Origin: Mameliella sp. MMSF_3455
Lineage (GTDB): Bacteria > Pseudomonadota > Alphaproteobacteria > Rhodobacterales > Rhodobacteraceae
Direction: 5' to 3'
NCBI RefSeq assembly: GCF_030733205.1
Contig: NZ_JASHJL010000025.1
Location: 1 to 64,000, forward strand
Length of the DNA stretch: 64,000 bases
Shown: positions 17,580 to 25,443 of the stretch, in pieces
Position numbering within the stretch: the first letter of the stretch is position 1
Layout: the number at the start of each line of letters is the position of its first letter
The notes under the pieces: generated by a model
The model's input: only the letters and a program-made list of their open reading frames with translations
Database searches by the model: none
What the model was told of the DNA's origin: nothing
Translations under genes and position numbers: made by a program

Positions 17580-19390
17580 CAGGACTCTCCTGGGTCGTTG
17601 AGGTGGCAGGCTGCCAGCGCCTGCCCGCCGCGGCTTCTCAGGCGCGGGTTTTCGGTCAGGCAGCGGTCGAAGGCCTGGGGACAGCGCCCTGCAAAGGCAC
17701 ATCCCGGCGGCAGGTCGATAGGCGATGGTGGCTCGCCCTCCATAAGGCAGTCCTCCGGGCGGTAACGCCGCTCTTCCAGCGTCGGTGCGGCAGACAAGAG
17801 CGCGCGGCTATAGGGATGGCCCGGATCGAAGAACAGGCGCTCGTTCGGGGCAACCTCGACGGTTTCACCCAGGTACATGACGGCAATGCGCGAACAGACC
17901 TGCCGCACCATCGTCAGGTCATGGCTGATGAAGATGTAGGTGAATCCGTGCTGTGCCTGCAGCCGTTCGAACAGGTTCAGCAATTTGCCCTGTTCGGTCT
18001 GATCCAGCGCGGACAGCGTCTCGTCCATGATCAGCAGCCGCGGCTCGAGGACCATGGCACGCGCGACGTTGAGACGCTGACGCTGACCCGCCGATAAACC
18101 CGTGGGCAGGCTGTCATAGAGATCCGTGGGCAGACCGACCTCGGACATGGCCGCGCGGGCGCGATCACGGCGTTCGGCGCGATTGCCGATGGCGTGGATC
18201 TTCAGCGGCTCTTCGAGGATCGCACCGATGGCGCTTTGCGGAGGCAACGAGCCGTAGGGGTCCTGCAAGACCAGCTGAAACTTGCGCCGCAGCGCACGCA
18301 AACGTTTGGGGCTTGCCTCTCCGACGTTCTCGTCCTCGAAAAAGATCGACCCGGCGTCCGGCCGCTCCAATCCGGTCAAAAGCCGCATCAACGAGGATTT
18401 CCCGCAGCCTGATTCCCCAACGATGCCAAAGTTGTCACCGGGGAAGACATCGAATTCCACGTTGCGGACGGCCTGGACCAGGGCCTTGCCCGAAGCGCTG
18501 CGCGTTTCGTAGTGCTTGGCAACGCCGCGCACGGACATGATGGCGCGCCGGTCGCGATCCTGCGGTTGGGCCTGATCGCGTCCCTCGGCCCAGAGGGTCG
18601 GCAATTCCTCGATCAGCTTGTGGGTGTAGCCGTGCTGAGGCGTGTCGATCAGCGCATCTGGCGCCTGGCGCTCCACGACGCGACCGTCATGCAGGACCAT
18701 CACCTCGTCCGCTGCATCGCAGGCCACCGGCAACGAAGAACAGATGAACAGCACTGCGGTCGAGAAATCCTCGTTGAGTTCGCGCATCAGTTTGAGGATC
18801 TGGGCCGCCACCGTAACATCAAGCGGTTGGGTGATGTTGTCTGCAATCAGAAGCGCGGGATCGGACATCAGCGCATCGACGATCATGGCGCGTTGCATCA
18901 TGCCGCCGGAATACTGGAAGGGATATTCGTGAAACCGGCGTTCCGCGGCGGGGATCTTGACCGCCTCCAGCAAGCGAATGGCTTTTTCCCGGGCGTCGGC
19001 GGCACTGATCTCCGGGCGGACGGCGCGCAGTTTCTCGACCAGTTGCGCGCCAACGGTCATCGTCGGGTCAAGCGCACCGGCCGGGTTGCCACCTACATAT
19101 GCGATCTCGCGACCGGCCAGGGTGCGCGCATAGGCCGGATCCTTCAGCAGATCACGCCCCTCGATCAGGATCTCGCCGCCAGTGACCGCCAAAGGTTCTG
19201 ACAGCCAGCTGGCCAGGGCGCGCGCCAGCACCGTCTTGCCTGAACCGCTTTCGCCGATGACCGACAGGATCTGCCGTGGCGCAAGGTCGAAAGAGACATC
19301 CTTCAGGACGTCACGGCCTTCGCCGGTGAGGGTGACGGTGAGATTGCGGACCGACAGCAACGTCTTGGTCTGTACCATATCAAGCGACAT
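17579..19390 (-). CDS. Fused DppD-DppF-like ABC ATPase with degenerate first half
   Basis: This 603-residue protein holds both ATPase domains of a peptide/nickel-type importer. The second domain is canonical: Walker A GESGCGKS (325-332), Q-loop QDPYGSL (Gln376), LSAGQ, Walker B MDE (Glu457) and ISHD (His490), plus the C-terminal oligopeptide domain with CAFAGRCP. The first keeps Walker A GESGSGKT (46-53) and SGGMMQR. Its Q-loop Gln position is Gly101, the catalytic Glu is Asn185 (IADNITQPLD) and the switch His position is Ser218 (FICSSL). Only one of the two composite sites can therefore hydrolyse ATP normally. It sits between the permease and hydrolase genes, 1 base from the former. Confidence 0.93.
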   Translation of the reverse strand: MSLDMVQTKTLLSVRNLTVTLTGEGRDVLKDVSFDLAPRQILSVIGESGSGKTVLARALASWLSEPLAVTGGEILIEGRDLLKDPAYARTLAGREIAYVGGNPAGALDPTMTVGAQLVEKLRAVRPEISAADAREKAIRLLEAVKIPAAERRFHEYPFQYSGGMMQRAMIVDALMSDPALLIADNITQPLDVTVAAQILKLMRELNEDFSTAVLFICSSLPVACDAADEVMVLHDGRVVERQAPDALIDTPQHGYTHKLIEELPTLWAEGRDQAQPQDRDRRAIMSVRGVAKHYETRSASGKALVQAVRNVEFDVFPGDNFGIVGESGCGKSSLMRLLTGLERPDAGSIFFEDENVGEASPKRLRALRRKFQLVLQDPYGSLPPQSAIGAILEEPLKIHAIGNRAERRDRARAAMSEVGLPTDLYDSLPTGLSAGQRQRLNVARAMVLEPRLLIMDETLSALDQTEQGKLLNLFERLQAQHGFTYIFISHDLTMVRQVCSRIAVMYLGETVEVAPNERLFFDPGHPYSRALLSAAPTLEERRYRPEDCLMEGEPPSPIDLPPGCAFAGRCPQAFDRCLTENPRLRSRGGQALAACHLNDPGES

Positions 19391-19391
19391 G

Positions 19392-20303
19392 TCAGGCTCC
19401 TGCGTAGATCTTGTTGCGGGCGCGTTCGAGGGCCGCCCCCATCAGGTTGACCGAGGTCAGCGTGAGGACCAGAAAGACACCCGGCATCGTGGCAATCCAC
19501 CACGCGTTCATCAGGTATTTGCGCCCATCTGCGATGATGTTGCCGAAGGTGGGTGTCGGCGGCTGCACCCCGAGCCCCAGAAACCCCAGCACGGATTCGA
19601 AAATCATCATGCGTGCGATGTCGAGAACGGCGACGAAGACCAGCGGGGGCAGCACCAGCGGCAAAAGCAGGGTAAACATGATCCGCCAGTCCGTTGCGCC
19701 CAGAACCATGGCACCGCGGACGAATTCCTTTTTGCGCTCGGCCATGACGGTCGACCGCATGACCCGCGCATAGACCGGCCAGCCCGCAAGTCCCAGGACG
19801 AGGATAATGGAGGGGATCGTCGGTCGGGATACACCAAGGATCGTGATGGCGAGAATGATCATCGGGATCGAAAGCTGTGCATCCGTGAGGCGCATCAAGA
19901 CCGTATCGACGCGCCCGCCGAAATATCCGGCGAACAGGCCGATCATCGCGCCAACCGCCACCATCAAGATCGTGGTCGAGATCCCGATCAGCAGCGAGTA
20001 GCGCAGGCCGACGAGCGTCCTGGCCAGCATGTCCCGCCCCAGCTGGTCGGTACCCAACGGATGAGACCAACTCCAGCCCTCGCCCATCAGAATGGGCGGG
20101 GACAGTTTTGCACGGATGTTCATCTTTGTCGGATCGACGTCAGACAGCCAAGGATAGAGAGAAGCGGCCGCGACCAGCAAGGTGAACACGATCAGGCCGA
20201 TGCGGAACTCGGTAGAAGCAAATGCCTCGGACCAGATGCGCGCAGAGATCGTCTTGGCACGGGCCTTGGACGGCAGGTCGGGAGAGATGTCTATGGCACT
20301 CAT
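19392..20303 (-). CDS. Peptide-type ABC transporter permease (DppC-like)
   Basis: This 303-residue inner-membrane permease has an N-terminal cytoplasmic tail, a first transmembrane helix at about 35-52, a periplasmic loop containing HPLGTDQLGRDMLART (the OppC/DppC signature), then five more helices. The coupling-helix EAA region is GAMVLGATDWRIMF. It pairs with the DppB-like protein to form the translocation pore for the substrate delivered by the binding protein. The start overlaps the upstream permease stop as TGATG, and the ATPase gene follows after 1 base. It is a normal family member. Confidence 0.95.
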   Translation of the reverse strand: MSAIDISPDLPSKARAKTISARIWSEAFASTEFRIGLIVFTLLVAAASLYPWLSDVDPTKMNIRAKLSPPILMGEGWSWSHPLGTDQLGRDMLARTLVGLRYSLLIGISTTILMVAVGAMIGLFAGYFGGRVDTVLMRLTDAQLSIPMIILAITILGVSRPTIPSIILVLGLAGWPVYARVMRSTVMAERKKEFVRGAMVLGATDWRIMFTLLLPLVLPPLVFVAVLDIARMMIFESVLGFLGLGVQPPTPTFGNIIADGRKYLMNAWWIATMPGVFLVLTLTSVNLMGAALERARNKIYAGA

Positions 20304-21283
20304 CAGTATTCCAGCCTCGGGTCGATGGTCGTCGCGGCAAGATCGACGATGATGTTGATAAGGACGAAGGCAGCGGCGGTGACGATGGCGATGCCCTGGA
20401 TCAGGGGAAAGTCGCGCTGCATCACGGCGTTGATGGTCAACAGGCCGAGTCCGGGATAATCGAAGATGAATTCGATAACGAGAACGCCGCCCAGCAACAT
20501 GGAAAACTGCACGCCAAGCAGGTTCAGGAGCGGCACCGATGAATTCTTCAGCGCGTGTCGAAAAATGATCTGGTTGCGCGTCAAGCCGCGCACCGCCGCA
20601 ATGTCGATGAAGCTCTGGCTCATGACGCCGGCGACGGAGACGGTCAGGGTGCGGATGATGAATGGCGCGATTTCGATCGCCAGCACGAAGGCGGGCAGGA
20701 TCGTATAGGCGAACCCTTCATAACCGATGGCCGGCACCAGTTTCAGCTTCACCGACAGCAGCAGCGCCAGCACGATACCTAGCCAGAAATTCGGGAGGCT
20801 GACGAAGACCGACGATATGTACAGGGCAAAGCGATCCGGCCATCCTCCGGGTCTGAGACCGCCCCAAATTCCAATGGGCAAGGCGATCAACAGGGCGAAA
20901 GCCATCGCCAGTACCGCCAGTTGCAGCGTCATCGGTGCCGTTTCGGCGATCAGGGTCCAGACCTCGGCCCTTTCGCTACGCGTACTGTCGTCGAAGCTGG
21001 CACCGCCCACCGCCGCACCATTGGCGGGACGCACGAAGCTTTGCCCAAGATCGCCCTGCAGAATACCGCCGATGTAGCGACCGAATTGTATGTAGATCGG
21101 ATCACGCAGCCCCATGTCAGAGGCGATTTCCTCGATCAGCGCCTCGGGCGCCATACCACCGGCCATCAACCGGACGGGGTCGCCGGGCACGACCCTGAGC
21201 AAGGTGAAGATCAGGGCCGATACCAGGAAGACGATCAGCGCCCCCTGGGCGAGTCGCCTTGCGAGAAATCGAGCTAGGAACAT
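20303..21283 (-). CDS. Peptide-type ABC transporter permease (DppB-like)
   Basis: This 326-residue permease has the DppB topology of six helices. The N-terminal motif is FLARRLAQGALIVFLVSALIF and RVVPGDPVRLM (the conserved PGDP). The EAA coupling loop is AAVRGLTRNQIIFRHALKN, and the C-terminus is VDLAATTIDPRLEY. ATG at 21283 is preferred over an in-frame ATG 14 codons upstream because GGAG lies about 8 bases before it and the family begins here. The gene follows the binding-protein gene by 60 bases and overlaps the next permease by one base. Confidence 0.95.
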   Translation of the reverse strand: MFLARFLARRLAQGALIVFLVSALIFTLLRVVPGDPVRLMAGGMAPEALIEEIASDMGLRDPIYIQFGRYIGGILQGDLGQSFVRPANGAAVGGASFDDSTRSERAEVWTLIAETAPMTLQLAVLAMAFALLIALPIGIWGGLRPGGWPDRFALYISSVFVSLPNFWLGIVLALLLSVKLKLVPAIGYEGFAYTILPAFVLAIEIAPFIIRTLTVSVAGVMSQSFIDIAAVRGLTRNQIIFRHALKNSSVPLLNLLGVQFSMLLGGVLVIEFIFDYPGLGLLTINAVMQRDFPLIQGIAIVTAAAFVLINIIVDLAATTIDPRLEY

Positions 21284-21343
21284 GGGCTTCTCCAGAGGGC
21301 AGGAGTGGAAGGTCGAGGGGGCCAAGAGGCCCCCTCTTCAGGG

Positions 21344-22915
21344 TCAGCTCAGCGTGGTTTTCGACGCGTCGGCCGTACCGTCGGGATAGATGAACAAGTC
21401 CTGCACGTCGGCCCGCACGCCGTGCATCAGGACGGAGGTGAACAGGCTGTAGGCCGGAACCTTGTCCGCCAGCATGGGCATCAGGTTGGTCTGCAAGCTC
21501 TCACGGCGGGCTTCGAGGCTCGGAGCGTCACGTTCCGCATCCAGCGCCGCGTCGATCTCTGGATCCTCGATGCCGCAGATCCGCTTGGACGTGGAGTGGA
21601 AGTGGGTCCGCAGGACAAGGTCGGGCTCGGGCGATGCAGACGTCCAGCCGCAGTCGATCATGTGGCCGGGGCCACCGCCCGGACGGTCGTACAGCCGCTC
21701 GTTCCACGCCGCCGTTTCCATCACGTTCAGCTTGACCGGGAACCCCTGCTCCTGAAGCAGCACGGTGATCAGTTCACCGTATTCCTTGGTCTTGGGGTAG
21801 AAGCCGGTCGAGGTGATGTATTCAAGCTCTGGCAGACCTTCGCCGCCCGGAAAACCCGCCTCTGCCAGCAGGCGCTGACACTCTTCGGGATCATATTCGG
21901 GATAGTTCTCAAGATCGGTGTAACCGAACTTGATCGGCGAAACGAAGTTCGAAGACGGCTCACCCGCGGTGCCCATGACCTCGAGGATCAGAGAGCGGTC
22001 GATGGCATGGGCCGCAGCCTTGCGCACCAGTGGGTTGTCGAACGGCGGCTTGGAGCAGCGGAACCAGAGATACTTGTTCTCGACCGACACCGCCCGGTTC
22101 AAAACGATGCCTTCCTCCTTGGCCAGCGTTTCCACCTGTTCGGGTTCAAGGCGTTCGATCACGTCGGCCTGTCCGTTCATCAGGGACAACATCCGTGTCG
22201 TTGCATCCCCGACATAAGAGAAAGTCACGCCCGGGATCTGAGGCGCACCGCGGAAGTAATCCGGGAAAGCCTCCATGACGGTGTCATTGCCACGTTGCTC
22301 GACGAACTTGAACGGCCCGGTGCCGTTCAGGCGCTGGTTCAGAACACCATTCGGGCCCTGTGCGATGTCCTTTGCGGACATGATCGGCAAATAGGACGCG
22401 AGGAAGATGAACATCGCCGCGCCGTAACCGCCCTTGGTGGTGTCGACGATCACTGTGTAGTCGTCTGGCGTGGTCACTTCGAAAGTGTCGGCGAATCCCG
22501 GGTAAACTTGGCGCGCGCGCGCCGGCTGGGCCCCGTATTCGAAGGTGGCCTTGACGTCCTTGGCACTGAACGGCTCTCCGTCGTGGAAGGTCACGCCCTC
22601 GCGCAGCTTGATTTCCAGGTGGGTCGCGTCCAGCAGGTTCAGTTCGGTCGCGAGTTCATAGACCACCTCGTCGGGGTTGTCCGGCATCATCGGCGCGCGG
22701 GTCAGAAAACCCATCACGAAGCCTTCGATATTGAACTGGGACAACGTTGTATGCGCCATCGGGTCCCAGTTGCCGGTGATGTTCTCGGCCGAAAGGAACA
22801 CCAACGGCCGGCTCGCCTGCGCCATCGCGGGGCTGACAAGAAGATTGGTGTTTAGCTGCACCGCGCCGGCCCCCAGGCCTGCCGCAGCTGTCCGCATGAA
22901 GGTTCTTCTGTCCAT
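21344..22915 (-). CDS. ABC transporter substrate-binding protein, SBP family 5
   Basis: This 523-residue periplasmic receptor belongs to the oligopeptide/dipeptide/nickel class (SBP_bac_5). The N-terminus DRRTFMRTAAAGLGAG carries a twin arginine and ends in an AMAQA cleavage site, so Tat or Sec export is likely. Class signatures include LREGVTFHDGEPFSAKDV, GTGPFKF and a late DCGWTSASPEPD. ATG at 22915 is chosen for the signal peptide and for a strong AGGAG 9 bases upstream; the frame upstream is antisense to the phosphatase gene. It is the specificity component of the cluster's importer. Ligand cannot be read from sequence; this class takes peptides, amides, sugars and opines. Confidence 0.95.
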   Translation of the reverse strand: MDRRTFMRTAAAGLGAGAVQLNTNLLVSPAMAQASRPLVFLSAENITGNWDPMAHTTLSQFNIEGFVMGFLTRAPMMPDNPDEVVYELATELNLLDATHLEIKLREGVTFHDGEPFSAKDVKATFEYGAQPARARQVYPGFADTFEVTTPDDYTVIVDTTKGGYGAAMFIFLASYLPIMSAKDIAQGPNGVLNQRLNGTGPFKFVEQRGNDTVMEAFPDYFRGAPQIPGVTFSYVGDATTRMLSLMNGQADVIERLEPEQVETLAKEEGIVLNRAVSVENKYLWFRCSKPPFDNPLVRKAAAHAIDRSLILEVMGTAGEPSSNFVSPIKFGYTDLENYPEYDPEECQRLLAEAGFPGGEGLPELEYITSTGFYPKTKEYGELITVLLQEQGFPVKLNVMETAAWNERLYDRPGGGPGHMIDCGWTSASPEPDLVLRTHFHSTSKRICGIEDPEIDAALDAERDAPSLEARRESLQTNLMPMLADKVPAYSLFTSVLMHGVRADVQDLFIYPDGTADASKTTLS

Positions 22916-22974
22916 TTTTTCTCTCCTGTTGGGTCTTGCGTTATGAATTTTCAAAGTCCCCCAATGAGCGGGGG

Positions 22975-23769
22975 TCAGGCTGGCTCTGCCAGGCGGAGGC
23001 GGGCCAATTCTGCGAGGATCTGCGCGTGAAGTTCGGGCGTGGCAGAGGCCACGACATCGCCGGTCGATCCGGCATGCAGGGCTTGCCCCTGCCAATCGGT
23101 GATGCATCCGCCCGCCCCCTGCACGATCTGAACGACCGGCAAGTAGTCGTAGGGTTCCAACCCGCATTCCAGGACGAGGTCGCAATAGCCCGAGGCCAAG
23201 AGTGCGTAGTTGTAGCAATCTCCGCCGAACCGCAGCAGGCGCACGCGATCCCGGAGCATGGAGAAGATCGGCGCCCGAGGCCCGGCAAACAGCATGGGAT
23301 CGGTGGTATAGGCATAGGCGCGCGCGAGGTCGGTGCAACCACTGGTGCGGATGGCCACGCCGTTCAGGGTGCTGTCGTACCCGTCGATACCACACCAGCG
23401 CTCACCGGTTGCCGGCATGTCGATCTGGCCCAGGCGCGGCTTTCCCTCGTCCAACAGGGCAATCAGACCACCGAACAGCGGATGCCCCGTGACAAAGCTC
23501 TTGGTGCCATCGATGGGATCAACGACCCAGACAAAGCGGCGGTCGAGACCTTCGGTCCCGTGCTCTTCACCGTAGATGCCGTGATCGGGAAAGCGTTCCG
23601 TAATGCGCTCACGCAGGTAGGTCTCGATCATCCGGTCCGCGATGGTGACCGGGCTGTCGTCAGCCTTGTGTTCGACGCTAAGCTCGTTGCGGAAGTGACT
23701 GAGGGCCAGCTTGCCCGCGGCGTCTGCGGTCGTCTGAGCGAATGAAAGTGCGTCGGCTAGGTCGAGCAT
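22975..23769 (-). CDS. Inositol-monophosphatase-family phosphatase (HisN-like)
   Basis: This 264-residue Mg2+-dependent phosphatase has the IMPase-fold motifs DDSPVTIADRMIE (first metal-site region), GEEHG, VVDPIDGTKSFVTG (Asp cluster) and the C-terminal GLEPYDYLPVVQIVQGAGG. Overall flavour (DPIDGTKSF, HPLFGGLIAL) is closest to histidinol-phosphatase-type members. ATG at 23769 follows a GAGGGG ribosome site; an upstream extension is low-complexity intergenic DNA. It is the first gene of the minus-strand cluster, 59 bases before the binding-protein gene. With two kinases in the same operon, it may remove a phosphate that they add or that arrives on the substrate. True substrate is unknown. Confidence 0.9.
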   Translation of the reverse strand: MLDLADALSFAQTTADAAGKLALSHFRNELSVEHKADDSPVTIADRMIETYLRERITERFPDHGIYGEEHGTEGLDRRFVWVVDPIDGTKSFVTGHPLFGGLIALLDEGKPRLGQIDMPATGERWCGIDGYDSTLNGVAIRTSGCTDLARAYAYTTDPMLFAGPRAPIFSMLRDRVRLLRFGGDCYNYALLASGYCDLVLECGLEPYDYLPVVQIVQGAGGCITDWQGQALHAGSTGDVVASATPELHAQILAELARLRLAEPA

Positions 23770-24047
23770 AAGCCCCTCTTCATGGTTCCTGAGCGACCCG
23801 TCACGACGGATCCCCTTCACAATGCAACCATTGGAACCAAAAAATCCACACATTTCCTCACAAACACATGCAAAACCACTAAATGCGCTATTTTTTGGCA
23901 TTTAGGCGACGTATGAGCGCGATATCGATGCTAACCACACACAAAACCACAACACACATCCACAACGCATGCGGTTTTCCGTGGACTTTTGGCGGAAGAA
24001 TGGCCGATACACTGACCAAATACAGGCGGGCAAAGGGAACGCCGGAC
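23770..24047. promoter_or_regulatory. Divergent CA-rich control region between phosphatase and DeoR genes
   Basis: This 278-base region separates the ten-gene minus-strand operon from the regulator. It is lower in GC than its flanks and carries repeated A/C-rich words. AACCAC occurs at about 23874, 23933 and 23945. ATCCACA occurs at about 23844 and 23959. There are several CACACA runs, and TTTTTTGG at about 23891. On the minus strand these read as TGTG/GTGGTT repeats. DeoR/GlpR-family repressors commonly bind short tandem repeats near their own promoter, so this is the probable operator for both directions. The individual site boundaries are not resolved. Confidence 0.5.
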
Positions 24048-24833
24048 ATGATTTCCAAGCAAACACACACATCCATGTGGTCGCATGAGCGACAATCTGC
24101 GATTCTTTCGGACCTGCTGCGGGACGGAAAGGTTCAGACCAACGCATTGGCCGATCGCTTCAACGTTTCCCGCGAAACGATACGGCGCGACCTTCTGGAC
24201 CTTGAAAAGAGGGGGAGCCTTCGCCGCGTGCATGGCGGCGCAGTGCCCGTGGCCCAGGACGCACGCCCCGAGGCCGCCTTTCGCGACCGCCTGGTAGAAA
24301 GACCGGAAGTGAAACAGGCCATAGGGCGCCGGGCTGCAGAGCTGATTCCGGCAGGCGCATCACTCTTCGTCGACGCGGGCACGACAACCCGCGCATTTGC
24401 CCTTGCGTTGACTCAGCGCTCTGACCTGCGCGTCATAACCAACTGCATCGAAATCGCCCAGATCCTGGCCCCCGTCGGAGGCATCGACACTTTGCTCTTG
24501 GGTGGCAGCCCGCATGGCGAAGTCCCGGCGACATTCGGGGAACTGACCCTGTCGGAAATCGATCGCTTCCTGACCGACTATTCGGTTGTCGGGCCCGTTG
24601 GGCTGAGCATCGAGCGCGGCGCGACCGATTACGAACTGCATGAAGCCGAAGTTGCGCGAAAGATGATAGACCGCTCCAACACCTGCATCATGCTGTGTGA
24701 CGCCCGCAAGATCGGAGCGGAAAGCCGGGTATCGATCTGCGACATCGACCGCATCGCGCATGTCGTCACGGATGTGCAAACAGAAAGCAATTTCGCCCCT
24801 GCCGGCATCGAGGTCCACCGAGCCTCGGTTTAG
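24048..24833 (+). CDS. DeoR/GlpR-family transcriptional regulator
   Basis: This 261-residue protein has an N-terminal HTH_DeoR domain (about 10-65): ERQSAILSDLLRDGKVQTN, DRFNVSRETIRRDLLDLEK, LRRVHGGA. A DeoR C-terminal sensor domain follows (FVDAGTTTRAFA, TNCIEIAQIL, LLGGSPHGE, ARKMIDRSNTCIMLCDARKIG). The sensor fold usually binds phosphorylated sugars or related phosphates. ATG at 24048 has AAAGGGAA upstream and suits the family length; an upstream ATG at 24000 is possible. Placed divergently from the importer/eut cluster, it is its likely repressor. A phosphorylated intermediate made by one of the cluster's kinases would be a logical inducer (inference). Confidence 0.93.
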   Translation: MISKQTHTSMWSHERQSAILSDLLRDGKVQTNALADRFNVSRETIRRDLLDLEKRGSLRRVHGGAVPVAQDARPEAAFRDRLVERPEVKQAIGRRAAELIPAGASLFVDAGTTTRAFALALTQRSDLRVITNCIEIAQILAPVGGIDTLLLGGSPHGEVPATFGELTLSEIDRFLTDYSVVGPVGLSIERGATDYELHEAEVARKMIDRSNTCIMLCDARKIGAESRVSICDIDRIAHVVTDVQTESNFAPAGIEVHRASV

Positions 24834-25058
24834 GCCGTATCGACAAAAAGGACTTCACCGTCGTGTCAGGCGCGTTTCAGCCCGATTTCCGCGATGGGGA
24901 TCAGCTTGGTACGAGACCTGATGTCGGGCGGAACGAAAGCGTTCATCGAGCGATTCGCCTTGGCAGCCCACGCACCAGCCACCGCAGCCGGGCTGGACAT
25001 CGAAGCACCTTGGCATTGACCTCGTCACGATTGGTAACACGCCCAATCCGGGTTTTAA

Positions 25059-25205
25059 GTGGCTGGCAAAGGCTATGATGCCGACAGCATTCGAAAATCG
25101 ACGGGCAAACGTGACGGCCTGACGGTCATTCCGATGCGAACACCACGCAAGATGCGCCTGAGACTGCGCTCATTTCGAGAGCATATAGATTTGAGGACAA
25201 CGTGA
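25059..25205 (+). pseudogene. IS5-type transposase remnant
   Basis: A 48-codon stretch reads GKGYDADSIRK, then GLTVIPMRTPRK, matching the DKxYD(A/S)D ... IPxRxxRK core of IS5-family DDE transposases, and then stops. A stop codon precedes it immediately, and neither terminal inverted repeats nor the rest of the enzyme are visible, so it is a decayed fragment. It lies 48 bases from the tRNA-Arg gene. The flanking interval (24834-25058) has no intact gene. On its minus strand a short tail reading AAKANRSMNAFVPPDIRSR and ending in a stop at about 24866 may be another gene remnant. Confidence 0.6.
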
Positions 25206-25252
25206 CGGGCAGTTCTGCCCTCCGCCACTTTCCCTGTGCTTTCAGGGAGAAG

Positions 25253-25329
25253 TGGCGGACCGAGGAGGATTCGAACCCCCGACCCCTTGATTCGTAGTCA
25301 AGTACTCTATCCAGCTGAGCTATCGGTCC
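25253..25329 (-). tRNA. tRNA-Arg (ACG)
   Basis: The minus strand folds as a cloverleaf. The acceptor stem GGACCGA pairs with TCGGTCC. The D-arm is GCTCAGCTGGATAGAGT, and the anticodon stem TTGA/TCAA encloses loop CTACGAA with anticodon ACG. The T-arm has GGTTCGAATCC. Discriminator G is followed by an encoded CCA (25253-25255). ACG is the arginine tRNA whose first base is normally edited to inosine by TadA. Confidence 0.97.
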
Positions 25330-25352
25330 GTGAGGGCTGCGTTTACCGCCCA

Positions 25353-25371
25353 CCCTTGCACGATGCAAGGG
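25353..25371. terminator. Hairpin between histidine kinase gene and tRNA-Arg
   Basis: CCCTTGCA (25353-25360) and TGCAAGGG (25364-25371) form a perfect 8-base stem with a 3-base loop. It is downstream of the histidine kinase gene and 24 bases upstream of the tRNA 5' end on the same strand. No T-run follows on the minus strand, so terminator function is only probable. Confidence 0.4.
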
Positions 25372-25443
25372 GCAATCCGCGGATTTTTTCGATCAGGCCA
25401 AAGAAATTCCACAAACCCCGCCGGACACCGCGACCAGTGGTCG

